A DNA stretch of 20,391 nucleotides, from positions 1-20,391 of the forward strand of contig CAYNSQ010000010.1 in the NCBI GenBank assembly GCA_964400155.1, in the 5' to 3' direction. The notes beneath the pieces are model-generated. The model saw nothing but the letters and a program-made list of their open reading frames with translations, was not told the origin of the DNA and searched no databases. Position numbers and translations under genes: made by a program. Shown here piece after piece: positions 6,448-13,400 of this stretch (position 1 is the stretch's first letter; every line of letters starts with the position of its first letter). This DNA comes from JAYTJL01 sp964400155 (GTDB lineage Bacteria > Patescibacteriota > Saccharimonadia > Saccharimonadales > UBA10212).

Positions 6448-7377
6448 TTAATTATCTGTTAACTTACTCTTATAGCCAGCTATGAAGTCCCATGTTCTCA
6501 TCTCTGTCTTACCAACCGGCAGCAATTTATCGATGTCCAAACAGCCTTCTTTGCAGTATATTAGTATCACTCTAGTGTCTTTCTCGGCAATAACATCGAC
6601 ATAACCAGGGCGATAGTTAGTGGGCACTAGAGTGGCGCTAGTTATAATCACATCTAATCTACCTAGCTTAGTGTAACTTCCAGGCCAACCTTGGTAGGCT
6701 CGAATTTCTCTATCTAACTCGTCTGCGGTTTTGTTAAGAAAGTCTAATCTGCCATCTTCTTTTCTAATCAGTTTTGAGTAAGTTGCTTTATTTTCGTCTT
6801 GAACTTTAGGCTGCAAATTACCACTAAAAATTTTCTCAAAACTATCTATTAGTAACTGACCGCCGAGTGTGAAGAGTTGGTTGTATAGCTCTACTTTTGA
6901 TTCATTGCCATTAAGTTCGATTTCTTTTTGTAGATAAATCGGTCCGGCGTCCATTTTGGCAGTTAGTTTCATAATGCTGACTCCAGTTTTGGTATCACCA
7001 GCAAGGATACAGCTCTCCACTGGCGATGGTCCGCGCCAAGTCGGGAGTAGGGAAGGGTGGATGTTGATGATACCGCCGCTGAACAAGTCTAGTATTCTCT
7101 GTGGAATGATACGCCCGTAAGCTACCAAAACAGCCCAGTCACACTTACTCTCAGTTATTTTGTCACGTATATCATCTAGACTATTTGGTTGCCAAACAGC
7201 AATACCTGCCGAATCAGCAATTTCTTTAACCTTTGGCGGCGATGTTTTTTGGCCGCGGCCTGACTTAATATCTGGCTTGGTTACAACCGCGGTAATTTCT
7301 AATCCTGCCTCAACCAATTGCTGCAACACTAGGCAGCTATAAGACTCTGTCCCAAAAAAAATTATCGGCTTACTCAC
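6448..7377 (-). CDS. fmt: Methionyl-tRNA formyltransferase
   Basis: Formylates initiator Met-tRNA with 10-formyl-tetrahydrofolate. It is 309 aa, the usual length. The N-terminal Rossmann-like domain begins FFGTESYS; the folate-site loop has N105, H107 and SLLPTWRG (109-116); D143 in KMDAGPI completes the Asn-His-Asp catalytic triad. Residues about 205-309 form the C-terminal tRNA-binding OB domain. The loop reads HPSLLPTWRGPSPV where HASLLPRWRGAAPI is typical, a mild divergence. GTG start at 7375-7377, 3 nt after the def stop, so def and fmt are translationally linked in the common def-fmt order. Confidence 0.96.
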   Translation of the reverse strand: MSKPIIFFGTESYSCLVLQQLVEAGLEITAVVTKPDIKSGRGQKTSPPKVKEIADSAGIAVWQPNSLDDIRDKITESKCDWAVLVAYGRIIPQRILDLFSGGIINIHPSLLPTWRGPSPVESCILAGDTKTGVSIMKLTAKMDAGPIYLQKEIELNGNESKVELYNQLFTLGGQLLIDSFEKIFSGNLQPKVQDENKATYSKLIRKEDGRLDFLNKTADELDREIRAYQGWPGSYTKLGRLDVIITSATLVPTNYRPGYVDVIAEKDTRVILIYCKEGCLDIDKLLPVGKTEMRTWDFIAGYKSKLTDN

Positions 7378-7380
7378 TGC

Positions 7381-7962
7381 TCATTTCTCACTATCATAGA
7401 TCGACTTTACGTCGACTTGCTCATATGTCAGTTTTTCTAGTTTTCCGCTGTCCGTTAATTTATAAAAAGCATCTTTTTGGTCTTTGATATGGTCAACAAA
7501 GACTAGGCCGTTGCAGTGGTCAACTTCATGTTGCAATACGCGTGCCAAAAAGCCTTCGGCTTTAACTCGTACTTCAGCACCGTTCTCATTTAGAGCCCGC
7601 ATGCGTATTTTGTTATATCGAGGAACTTTGCCATAAAGGTCTTTAACACTCAGACAACCTTCAAAGTCTTCTTCCTGCTCACCCTCGACTTTGACAATTT
7701 CAGGGTTGATAAAAACATGAAAAGTTTTGTCATCTTTGTCATCAAAATCATTTCGAATAACAATGATTTTATATAATTTATCAATCTGTACAGCGGCTAG
7801 TGCCACACCTACTTCATGCGGGCGAGATGCCTCCCAGTCCAGCGTGGCTGACTTCATGTCATCAATAATTTGACGTACTTCGTCTGTAATTACCCCAACT
7901 CGAACTGACTTTTTGCGTAAATGCGGATTGGGCAGGGTGATAATGTCATCTTTAGTTACCAT
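7381..7962 (-). CDS. def: Peptide deformylase
   Basis: Removes the N-formyl group from nascent proteins with a bound metal ion. It is 193 aa. Motif 1 reads GVALAAVQ (52-59), with Ala in place of the second conserved Gly of GxGLAAxQ. Motif 2 is EGCLS (101-105) with the metal ligand C103. Motif 3 is QHEVDH (144-149) with ligands H145 and H149 and catalytic E146. It stands directly before fmt. The ATG has no Shine-Dalgarno; TATACC lies 8 nt upstream (7971-7976), and a repeat-rich spacer separates it from priA. All catalytic residues are present, so it should be active despite the Gly-to-Ala change. Confidence 0.96.
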   Translation of the reverse strand: MVTKDDIITLPNPHLRKKSVRVGVITDEVRQIIDDMKSATLDWEASRPHEVGVALAAVQIDKLYKIIVIRNDFDDKDDKTFHVFINPEIVKVEGEQEEDFEGCLSVKDLYGKVPRYNKIRMRALNENGAEVRVKAEGFLARVLQHEVDHCNGLVFVDHIKDQKDAFYKLTDSGKLEKLTYEQVDVKSIYDSEK

Positions 7963-7983
7963 GATAATAGGGTATAGAGAAAA

Positions 7984-8100
7984 TCATCAATTATCAACGA
8001 GTTCAGCTAGAACAATGAATGCTCAATTATCAATGTTTTAATCAATTAGCTATTGCTGCATTCATTGAGGATTGAAACTTGAACATTGAACATTAACTGG
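7984..8100. repeat. Heptad-phased inverted repeat spacer between priA and def
   Basis: A 10-bp perfect inverted repeat, CAATGAATGC (8013-8022) with GCATTCATTG (8058-8067). Flanking words repeat with a 7-nt step, for example GAACATT GAACATT at 8081-8094 and TCAATTA TCAATGT at 8023-8036. Its right arm is the same 14-mer as in the ROK-rpsA spacer. It fills nearly the whole priA-def spacer. Confidence 0.8.
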
Positions 8101-8103
8101 TTG

Positions 8104-10047
8104 CTACAGCAAATTGCTCGGGTCTAAATCTATCGACCAGTCAGAAGGGGCTAATTTGGCAAGTTGAACTAAATGACCACGGTCTTTTGACTTAACAACT
8201 ATTTGCCAGTAGTAATTCTTGCCTCGTTTGCCAAAGAAAGACGGCGCCGGGCCTATAACTTCCACCGGAAGTTTTTCTGCAAGTAACTTTACTTTTAGGC
8301 GATTGGCGGCAAGCTCGGCCGTTTTGCAACCAGCCTTTCGTACCGTCAGTTTTAGTAAAAATGAGTATGGTGGAAAACGGAATTGCTGGCGTTCTACCAG
8401 TACAAAACTGTAAAATTGCTGAAAATCGCGGGCCACAGCTGCTGAAATTAATTGCGAATCCGGCTGGTAAGACTGTATTACGACAGTACCGGCAGTGTGG
8501 CCACGGCCAACTCGGCCCATAACTTGATAGAGCAGGGCAAAAGTACGTTCTTCAGCCGTATAGTCGGGCAAACTTAGCGAAGATTCGGCAGTTACTACAC
8601 CCACCATTGCCAAGCGCGGTAAATCCAGACCTTTAGCCAGCAGCTGTGTGCCAACTAAAATATCAATTTTACCGCTTATAATGTCAGACCAATTAGCACC
8701 AACTGATTCGTCGCCGTCCGAATCACTGTCAAACCGCTGAACACGGTGGTTGGGGAACAAACTGGCTAACATATCGGTAAGTGCTTTGGTGCCGATGGAT
8801 TTGTAAATAATGTCCGAGTTGTCGCATTTGGGACAAGCAATCGGCGGCGCAACGTGGTAGCCACAAGTGTGGCACAGTGCTCGGTGTTTGTCGGCGTGAT
8901 AAACCAGTGGAATGTCGCAGTGCGGACACACCAATTGCCAACCGCATTGACCGCAGAGAATTAGCCTAGCACTTCCTCGTCTATTTAGATAAACCATTGC
9001 TTGCTTACCACTAGCTACTGAGCTGGTGATGGCATCAAGTAGCTGGTTAGATAGATATGGGTTGCGACTAAAATTTTCCCGTTTTTTTATGTCTACTACA
9101 ACCGTTGAGGCTTTGGCTCCACCCGATGTAGCCGGTTGGCTCATACGTACAACAGAATTTTTAGCTGATGCTAAATAGTAGTCAACTATAGAGGGCGTAG
9201 CCGTTCCAAAAACCACTTGCGCATCGGTAAGACTGCCTAATTTACTGGCTACTCTATCGGCTCTGTAGCGCGGAGAACTTTCTTGTTTGTAGGCTGGTTC
9301 GTGGGCTTCGTCTAGCACTACTAAGCCTGGGTTTTGAACCGGTGCAAATAAGGCCGAACGCGGACCCAGCACAACAATAGGGCTGCTAGATTCTAGAATT
9401 TGCAACCATGTTTTTTTGCGCTGGGCATCACTTAGCTGAGAGTGAAGTACATAGGTGGGTGCATCTAAAAAGGTTGCCAGCGTGGATTCTAGCTGACGTA
9501 ACAAAGAAATCTCCGGCGTCAAAACAATAGCTGATTTTCCTGTTTTAAGAGTTTTCTTCACCAGCTCTAAATAGACTCTGGTTTTACCGCTGCCGGTTTC
9601 GCCGTGTAGTAAAACGCTACCTTTTTTTTGTGCGGAAATTGTCTTGATGGCTTGCTGTTGGTCTTTAGTTAATTTGGCATCCAATTCTAATTTGGGCACG
9701 GGCAACTCTAAAAGTTTTAAACTTTCAGCTTTTAGCTTCCTCACACTTGGTTTGACCGGGGCAAACTGTCGCAGCACTTCGCCAAGAGAACAAGCGTAGT
9801 ATTCACTTGTCCATTTGGACAGCTCTAGGCTATGTCCTGGCAAGCATGATTTACTCAAAACACTCTTAATAGATTTGACATCGAAGTTTGGTTTGCTTAC
9901 CTTGCCGGCTACAAAGGCAGTCGTCATTTTGGCCCGCAGCGGCACAGTCACAACAGCGCCCACAGGCAGTTCTTCTTCATGGCAGTATGTCAGGGTTTTG
10001 TCAGCTCTAAACCGACTATCAGCCACAAACACCTCGTAATACCTCAT
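8104..10047 (-). CDS. priA: Primosomal protein N', replication restart helicase PriA
   Basis: A 3'-to-5' superfamily 2 helicase that reloads the replisome at stalled forks. At 647 aa it is shorter than the E. coli protein (about 730). In order: N-terminal DNA-binding region (1 to about 105), Walker A GETGSGKT (149-156), DEAH box (246-249), GTATPS (281-286), a zinc module with eight cysteines (C365, C368, C374, C377, C392, C395, C405, C408), and motif V/VI QVMGRVGRG (508-516). All core motifs are intact. It sits upstream of def and fmt on the same strand, the cluster order known from many bacteria. The ATG at 10045-10047 lacks a Shine-Dalgarno; TAAACT lies 6 nt upstream. Confidence 0.97.
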   Translation of the reverse strand: MRYYEVFVADSRFRADKTLTYCHEEELPVGAVVTVPLRAKMTTAFVAGKVSKPNFDVKSIKSVLSKSCLPGHSLELSKWTSEYYACSLGEVLRQFAPVKPSVRKLKAESLKLLELPVPKLELDAKLTKDQQQAIKTISAQKKGSVLLHGETGSGKTRVYLELVKKTLKTGKSAIVLTPEISLLRQLESTLATFLDAPTYVLHSQLSDAQRKKTWLQILESSSPIVVLGPRSALFAPVQNPGLVVLDEAHEPAYKQESSPRYRADRVASKLGSLTDAQVVFGTATPSIVDYYLASAKNSVVRMSQPATSGGAKASTVVVDIKKRENFSRNPYLSNQLLDAITSSVASGKQAMVYLNRRGSARLILCGQCGWQLVCPHCDIPLVYHADKHRALCHTCGYHVAPPIACPKCDNSDIIYKSIGTKALTDMLASLFPNHRVQRFDSDSDGDESVGANWSDIISGKIDILVGTQLLAKGLDLPRLAMVGVVTAESSLSLPDYTAEERTFALLYQVMGRVGRGHTAGTVVIQSYQPDSQLISAAVARDFQQFYSFVLVERQQFRFPPYSFLLKLTVRKAGCKTAELAANRLKVKLLAEKLPVEVIGPAPSFFGKRGKNYYWQIVVKSKDRGHLVQLAKLAPSDWSIDLDPSNLL

Positions 10048-10053
10048 AAGTAC

Positions 10054-10059
10054 AGTTTA
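10054..10059 (-). promoter_or_regulatory. Candidate -10 box of a leaderless priA transcript
   Basis: TAAACT on the minus strand ends 6 nt before the priA ATG, in a 16-nt context nearly identical to that of the ROK gene (14 of 16). No Shine-Dalgarno is present and no good -35 is seen. Confidence 0.45.
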
Positions 10060-10201
10060 CATTTATCATTTAACATTTTGCATTTATTTATCATTGTTCA
10101 TTGATCATTGTTAATTCATTGTCTTCGACTCTGAAGGATTAGCCCTCAGGCTCAGACTCGAACGAGAAAATTGAAAATTGTAAATTGAGAATTGTTTGTT
10201 G
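10060..10201. repeat. Heptad-phased spacer with central hairpin
   Basis: The left half is a run of CATTTAT-like then CATTGTT-like 7-mers (10060-10112, with one 4-nt slip). The centre is an imperfect hairpin of TTCGACTCTGA (10124-10134) with TCAGACTCGAA (10152-10162), 10 of 11 paired, with a nested CTGAAGG/CCCTCAG stem. The right half is a run of AAAATTG-like 7-mers (10167-10201). It lies between the divergent priA and winged-helix genes. Confidence 0.8.
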
Positions 10202-10218
10202 CTTGCAAAAGCAACAAA
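10195..10218. promoter_or_regulatory. Perfect 10-bp palindrome overlapping a -35 box (possible operator)
   Basis: TTTGTTGCTT (10195-10204) pairs with AAGCAACAAA (10209-10218) around GCAA. It covers the -35 of the regulator promoter. No T run follows on either strand, which speaks against a terminator. An operator for the adjacent winged-helix protein is plausible but unproven. Confidence 0.45.
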
Positions 10219-10232
10219 TGGTGTTCTATACT
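10203..10232 (+). promoter_or_regulatory. Promoter of the winged-helix regulator
   Basis: TTGCAA (10203-10208), 18-bp spacer, TATACT (10227-10232). The predicted start is near 10239, giving a leader of about 60 nt. A less good alternative is TTGTTT (10244-10249) with TATGCT (10268-10273). Confidence 0.6.
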
Positions 10233-10299
10233 AAAACTTAGTGTTGTTTGAATAACAATGACGTGCTTATGCTAACTAAGGGGAGAGAGACAAGAAAAT

Positions 10300-10593
10300 A
10301 TGCTTGATACGTTTATAACTTCCAGGGTGAGGCGCAAAATTATTGTGGTCTATGCTAAGTATCCGGACTTTCGGACTCATGTTCGCGGTCTAGCCAAACT
10401 TATAAAAGAAGATGCTGGCAACATTCAACGTGAATTAAAAAGACTAGAAAAAATCGGATTTTTAATAAGCGAACGCCAGAGCAACACCAAAATTTATTAC
10501 ACCAACAAAAATTTCCCCATCTTTAAAGAACTTCAAAGCATTGTCCTAAAGAGTCAGCGAGCTACCGCCCAAAAGAGAAGCCAACAACTCTAA
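10300..10593 (+). CDS. Winged helix-turn-helix transcriptional regulator (ArsR-like)
   Basis: A 97-aa single-domain DNA-binding protein. Helices at about 3-20 lead to the helix-turn-helix (VRGLAKLIKEDAGNIQRELKRLEKIGFL, about 28-55) and a beta wing (ISERQSNTKIYYTN, 56-69), ending in a basic tail. The recognition helix DAGNIQRELKRLE is of the type seen in small ArsR-like proteins. No metal-binding or ligand domain is seen, so the inducer is unknown. ATG follows AAGGGGAGAG (10279-10288) by about 11 nt. It is monocistronic, divergent from priA. The palindrome over its own promoter suggests autoregulation. Confidence 0.8.
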   Translation: MLDTFITSRVRRKIIVVYAKYPDFRTHVRGLAKLIKEDAGNIQRELKRLEKIGFLISERQSNTKIYYTNKNFPIFKELQSIVLKSQRATAQKRSQQL

Positions 10594-10599
10594 ATAAGC

Positions 10600-10709
10600 C
10601 ATTCACCGTTCGCTATTCACCATTCACAATGCGTTATCCGTGATCCATTCACAATGGAAAATGGTTAATGGTAAATATATGGTAAATGGAAAATGGTAAA
10701 TGGATAATA
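10600..10709. repeat. Heptad-phased repeat before rpsU
   Basis: The left part holds CATTCAC-like 7-mers (10600-10627). The right part holds GTAAATG/GAAAATG-like 7-mers (10657-10709) with one 4-nt slip. The 25 nt at 10680-10704 match the reverse complement of 11431-11455 at 23 positions, so copies in opposite orientation flank rpsU-yqeY. CCATT and AATGG words let it fold on itself. Confidence 0.85.
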
Positions 10710-10715
10710 TATTCC

Positions 10716-10744
10716 TTGCACATCTACCTCTGTTAGTGTAAGAT
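10716..10744 (+). promoter_or_regulatory. Promoter of rpsU-yqeY, probably leaderless
   Basis: TTGCAC (10716-10721), 17-bp spacer, TAAGAT (10739-10744). The -10 ends 8 nt before the ATG at 10753, so the mRNA would start within a few bases of it. No Shine-Dalgarno is present. Confidence 0.5.
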
Positions 10745-10752
10745 GTTTCTTG

Positions 10753-10965
10753 ATGATACAAGTTACACGTAAGGACTCCAAAGAGTCTGTAGAAAATTTA
10801 TTGCGCCGTTTTTCTCGCAAAGTCCAGCAGTCAGGTGTACTGGCAGAAGCCAAAATGACGCAGACTTTTGAAAAACCAATCAGCAAACGCGAGCGCCGTC
10901 GCAAGGCAATTGTTCGACGTGCCAGACGTGCTGATAAAGTCAAAAAGCTTAAACTAGGTAAGTAA
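10753..10965 (+). CDS. rpsU: 30S ribosomal protein S21
   Basis: A 70-aa, strongly basic protein of the small subunit. Family marks are MIQVTRKDSKESVENLLRRF at the N-terminus, then SRKVQQSGVL, the FEKP step near residue 40, and a Lys/Arg-rich C-terminal helix. ATG 10753 is preferred to an adjoining in-frame TTG at 10750, which would only add one Met. S21 helps bring mRNA to the 30S subunit. yqeY follows after 3 nt, the conserved rpsU-yqeY pair. Confidence 0.95.
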   Translation: MIQVTRKDSKESVENLLRRFSRKVQQSGVLAEAKMTQTFEKPISKRERRRKAIVRRARRADKVKKLKLGK

Positions 10966-10968
10966 GCT

Positions 10969-11424
10969 GTGGAATTGAAAGACAAACTAAATAGCGACCT
11001 CAAGGCCGCTTTATTAGCGGGCGACCGTCTTAAGTCTGATACGATTAAAGGTATCAAGGCTGCAGTTTTAAATGAAGAAATTTCTCAGGGTGTCCGTGAC
11101 AAAGGGCTAAGTGATGAAGATATTCAAAAAGTTTTAGCCCGCGAATCCAAAAAAAGAGCCGAAGCTATTGAAATGTATAAAAATGGCGGCGCGCAAGACC
11201 GCGCCGATGCCGAGTCTGCCGAAAAAGCCGTCATTGATGCCTACTTGCCAGAGCAGATAGACGAAACAAAGATTGCAGAGGTGGTGAATACAAAGATTGC
11301 TGAGATGGGCGCTAGCGCTCCTGCCGATATGGGTAAAGTCATTGGTGCCGTCAAGTCTCAATTAGGTGCCTCAGCCGACGGTGCCACCATAGCAAAACTT
11401 GTAAAAGAGAAACTAGGAGCCTAG
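10969..11424 (+). CDS. yqeY: GatB/YqeY domain protein
   Basis: A 151-aa helical protein with the YqeY layout: N-terminal helical bundle (LKDKLNSDLKAALLAGD...TIKGIKAAVLNEEI), KRAEAIEMYKNGGAQDRADAE (62-82), the AYLPEQ turn (91-96), and a C-terminal small helical domain (MGKVIGAVKSQL). It is related to the tail domain of the GatB subunit of tRNA-dependent amidotransferase and may bind tRNA; its own function is not settled. GTG start at 10969, 3 nt after the rpsU stop, so it is co-translated with S21. Confidence 0.92.
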   Translation: MELKDKLNSDLKAALLAGDRLKSDTIKGIKAAVLNEEISQGVRDKGLSDEDIQKVLARESKKRAEAIEMYKNGGAQDRADAESAEKAVIDAYLPEQIDETKIAEVVNTKIAEMGASAPADMGKVIGAVKSQLGASADGATIAKLVKEKLGA

Positions 11425-11490
11425 AAATTAACCATTTACCATTTTCCACTTACCAATTAATTTCCAATTTCCATTTTCCAAAATTTCTAG
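11425..11490. repeat. Heptad-phased repeat after yqeY
   Basis: Seven-nt units TTACCAT, TTTCCAC, TTACCAA then CCAATTT, CCATTTT, CCAAAAT run from about 11429 to 11484. The 11431-11455 stretch is a 23-of-25 inverted copy of 10680-10704. It starts directly after the yqeY stop codon. Confidence 0.85.
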
Positions 11491-11557
11491 TAAATCGGCT
11501 AATTGTAAATAATTTGGCTAATGATAAACGTAAAATTACGAAACATAGGAGCTCTTC

Positions 11558-12094
11558 GTGATCATATTCATGGGTCTTGCCGGGAGCGGCAAATCAACAA
11601 TGGGCCAGTTGCTAGCTGCTCACCTTAACTGTCCATGGGTTTCTACCGGTAAGTTATTGCGTCAAAAAATGGATGCCGCCACACAAGCAGAAATGTTGCA
11701 GGGTAAAATTATTAGCGATGAACAGACAATTAAAGTCTTAGAGGAAGAGTTTGAGAGAATAGGTGCATCTGGAAACCAGTTTATTTTAGACGGCAGCCCT
11801 CGCACCAAACAACAAGCCGAGTGGCTAGTAAGCAAAATGAAAAAAGGCCAGTTAAAGATAGATGTTGTTTTTCATTTGGTAGTTTCAAAAGACGTCGCCA
11901 AAAAGAGACTGCTTTCTCGCCATCGGCCAGATGACTACGAAGAAGCTATAGCCGAGAGATTTCGTGAATATGACCAACAAGTAGTGCCAATCATCAACTA
12001 CCTAACAGCCGAGGGAATAAAAGTTCGTGATGTTAGTTCTGAAGATTTGCCGGAAAAAATTGAAGTAGAGCTTGAGAAAGCCTTAGGAATATAA
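11558..12094 (+). CDS. adk: Adenylate kinase-like nucleoside monophosphate kinase
   Basis: A 178-aa P-loop kinase. The P-loop is GLAGSGKST (6-14), not the usual GGPGAGKGT. STGKLLR (29-35) corresponds to STGDMLR of the AMP site, and LDGSPRTKQQAE (77-88) to LDGFPRTxxQAE. The lid is the short type (RLLSRHRPDDYEEAIAERF, about 117-135), without zinc cysteines. YDQQVVPIINYL (138-149) matches the family's C-terminal helix. Likely reaction: ATP plus AMP to two ADP; with altered P-loop and AMP-site residues, another NMP substrate is possible. GTG start with AGGAG (11547-11551) 6 nt before. map comes next on the strand, the neighbour it has in ribosomal-protein operons, but here without secY or infA and with a repeat in between. 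Confidence 0.85.
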   Translation: MIIFMGLAGSGKSTMGQLLAAHLNCPWVSTGKLLRQKMDAATQAEMLQGKIISDEQTIKVLEEEFERIGASGNQFILDGSPRTKQQAEWLVSKMKKGQLKIDVVFHLVVSKDVAKKRLLSRHRPDDYEEAIAERFREYDQQVVPIINYLTAEGIKVRDVSSEDLPEKIEVELEKALGI

Positions 12095-12105
12095 GTCGCA
12101 ATGAA

Positions 12106-12238
12106 ATTGCTCCAAGTGTCAATGTTCAAGAGTCAATGTTCAATGAAAAGACAATGCATTAATGAATTAAATCATTCAATGCATTTCAGCATTAAGCATT
12201 CATTGAGCAATGAGCATTTGTCGCATTTGTCCATTCTG
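12106..12238. repeat. Heptad-phased repeat between adk and map
   Basis: Seven-nt units AGTGTCA, ATGTTCA, AGAGTCA, ATGTTCA at about 12113-12140 and TTCAGCA, TTAAGCA, TTCATTG at about 12185-12205. AATGCATT words at both ends of a 33-nt core with AATGA/TCATT allow a hairpin. GCATTCATTGAG (12196-12207) is the right arm shared with the spacers at 1642 and 8058. It fills most of the 164-nt adk-map spacer. Confidence 0.75.
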
Positions 12239-12258
12239 GCGTCTTTGAGGGATCAAAC

Positions 12259-13008
12259 ATGAGAGCCAAGACGCCTCAAGAAATAGCAATAATGCGTGCT
12301 GGCGGCCGACTGCACGCTCAAATACTTGCTGAGCTTGTAAAAATGACTGCTGTTGGGGTTAAACCAAAAGAAATTTCAGCTCGAGCTGCAGAACTTATGA
12401 AGCAGCACAAATTAGAGACAGTGGTACTAGGCTATGATGGTTTTCCAGATGTTATGTGTATTTCAGTTAATGCTGACATTGTCCATGGAGTGCCAACTGA
12501 CCAACCAATCAAAGATGGTGATGTAGTCAAATTAGACCTGACTTTTGGTCACAAAAGTTTGATTTTGGACGGTGCTACAACAGTCCTGGTAGGCAACGCT
12601 AGCGCCGACGCGCGTCGGCTAGTTGAGGGCACAAAACGCTCACTTGATGCCGGTATAGCTGCTATAAAAGGCGACGGTACCAGGGTGGGTGATATCAGCC
12701 AAGCCGTCCAAGATGTCCTAGAAAAAAAATATCATTTGGGTGTTATTCGTCAGTTAATAGGACACGGGATAGGTTATGAAATCCACGAAGACCCCAACAT
12801 TCCTAACTACGGCGTTGCTGGCACCGGCCCGGCACTGATAGCCGGTATGACTATTTGTATAGAACCAATGGCCTCGCTTGGCGACTGGCACGTTGTCACC
12901 GGTAAAGACGGCAAAACCGTCACAATGAAAGACGGCAGTCTAGGCGCTCACTTCGAACACACAGTGCTAATAACTGAGGACTCAGCCGAAATCCTCACCA
13001 CACTTTAG
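12259..13008 (+). CDS. map: Methionine aminopeptidase type I
   Basis: Removes the initiator Met from nascent proteins using two metal ions. It is 249 aa, of the short, one-domain bacterial type without an N-terminal extension. The metal ligands are D93 (KLDLTFG), D104 (ILDGA), H169 (GHGIG), E202 (CIEPM) and E233 (FEHTV), and H76 (VHGVP) lines the substrate site. The spacing matches the E. coli enzyme almost residue for residue. ATG follows GAGGG (12247-12251) by 7 nt. It lies after adk. Together with Def in this window it covers N-terminal processing. Confidence 0.97.
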   Translation: MRAKTPQEIAIMRAGGRLHAQILAELVKMTAVGVKPKEISARAAELMKQHKLETVVLGYDGFPDVMCISVNADIVHGVPTDQPIKDGDVVKLDLTFGHKSLILDGATTVLVGNASADARRLVEGTKRSLDAGIAAIKGDGTRVGDISQAVQDVLEKKYHLGVIRQLIGHGIGYEIHEDPNIPNYGVAGTGPALIAGMTICIEPMASLGDWHVVTGKDGKTVTMKDGSLGAHFEHTVLITEDSAEILTTL

Positions 13009-13067
13009 ATTATTTTTTAGGGTGTATAATATAAGTATTAACAATTGAATGGCAAGGAGATACGACT

Positions 13068-13256
13068 ATGACCAAGTACGATCAGTCCCCAACATCAATT
13101 AATTCTTATGACTTACCCCCGGACGAGGCACAGCAGGCAGCCCAAGAAACTCTGGCAGAAGCCCAGGAAAAGTTAGAGCAGTTGCAGAAAGTGCTGGCCG
13201 AGGCTGGCAGTCTAGCTACGGCCGCTGCCCGTGAAGACCTAGCCAATTCCGCCTAA
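13068..13256 (+). CDS. Small coiled-coil protein of unknown function
   Basis: 62 aa. An N-terminal, probably unstructured stretch (1-17, with DLPPDE) leads to a single long amphipathic, Ala/Glu/Gln-rich helix (about 18-58) with heptad-like Leu spacing (LAEAQEKLEQLQKVLAEAG). No cysteines, membrane segment or known motif. AAGGAGA (13054-13060) precedes the ATG by 7 nt and a TATAAT is at 13025-13030 (no clear -35), so it is very likely expressed. A strong hairpin follows. It could mediate oligomerisation or bind a partner; being next to ftsA is suggestive only. Confidence 0.65.
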   Translation: MTKYDQSPTSINSYDLPPDEAQQAAQETLAEAQEKLEQLQKVLAEAGSLATAAAREDLANSA

Positions 13257-13286
13257 ATAAAGGCGTAAATTACTAAATCGATTCTG

Positions 13287-13317
13287 CTAATGCTCGGGAT
13301 CAGACACCGAGCATTAG
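13287..13317. terminator. Perfect 11-bp hairpin after the small ORF
   Basis: CTAATGCTCGG (13287-13297) pairs with CCGAGCATTAG (13307-13317) around a 9-nt loop. It is a stable stem at the right place for a terminator, but no T run follows, so it may instead protect the 3' end of the mRNA or act by another route. It is just upstream of the ftsA promoter. Confidence 0.6.
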
Positions 13318-13328
13318 TGTAATGATAT

Positions 13329-13358
13329 TTGCAAACAGGCTAACATAAGGGGTATAAT
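13329..13358 (+). promoter_or_regulatory. Promoter of ftsA
   Basis: TTGCAA (13329-13334), 18-bp spacer, perfect TATAAT (13353-13358). The -35 and spacing are the same as at the winged-helix gene (10203). It gives a leader of about 36 nt without an obvious Shine-Dalgarno. Confidence 0.7.
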
Positions 13359-13400
13359 TGTGTTCATATTAAATAGTATTAAAATAAACATTAAGCACTT

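Noticed and set aside
7381..7962. Def as an inactive homologue because of the Ala in motif 1
   Set aside because: C103, H145, E146, H149 and Q59 are all present, and the change is small.
10195..10218. Intrinsic terminator
   Set aside because: The stem is perfect but no T run follows on either strand, and it overlaps a promoter.
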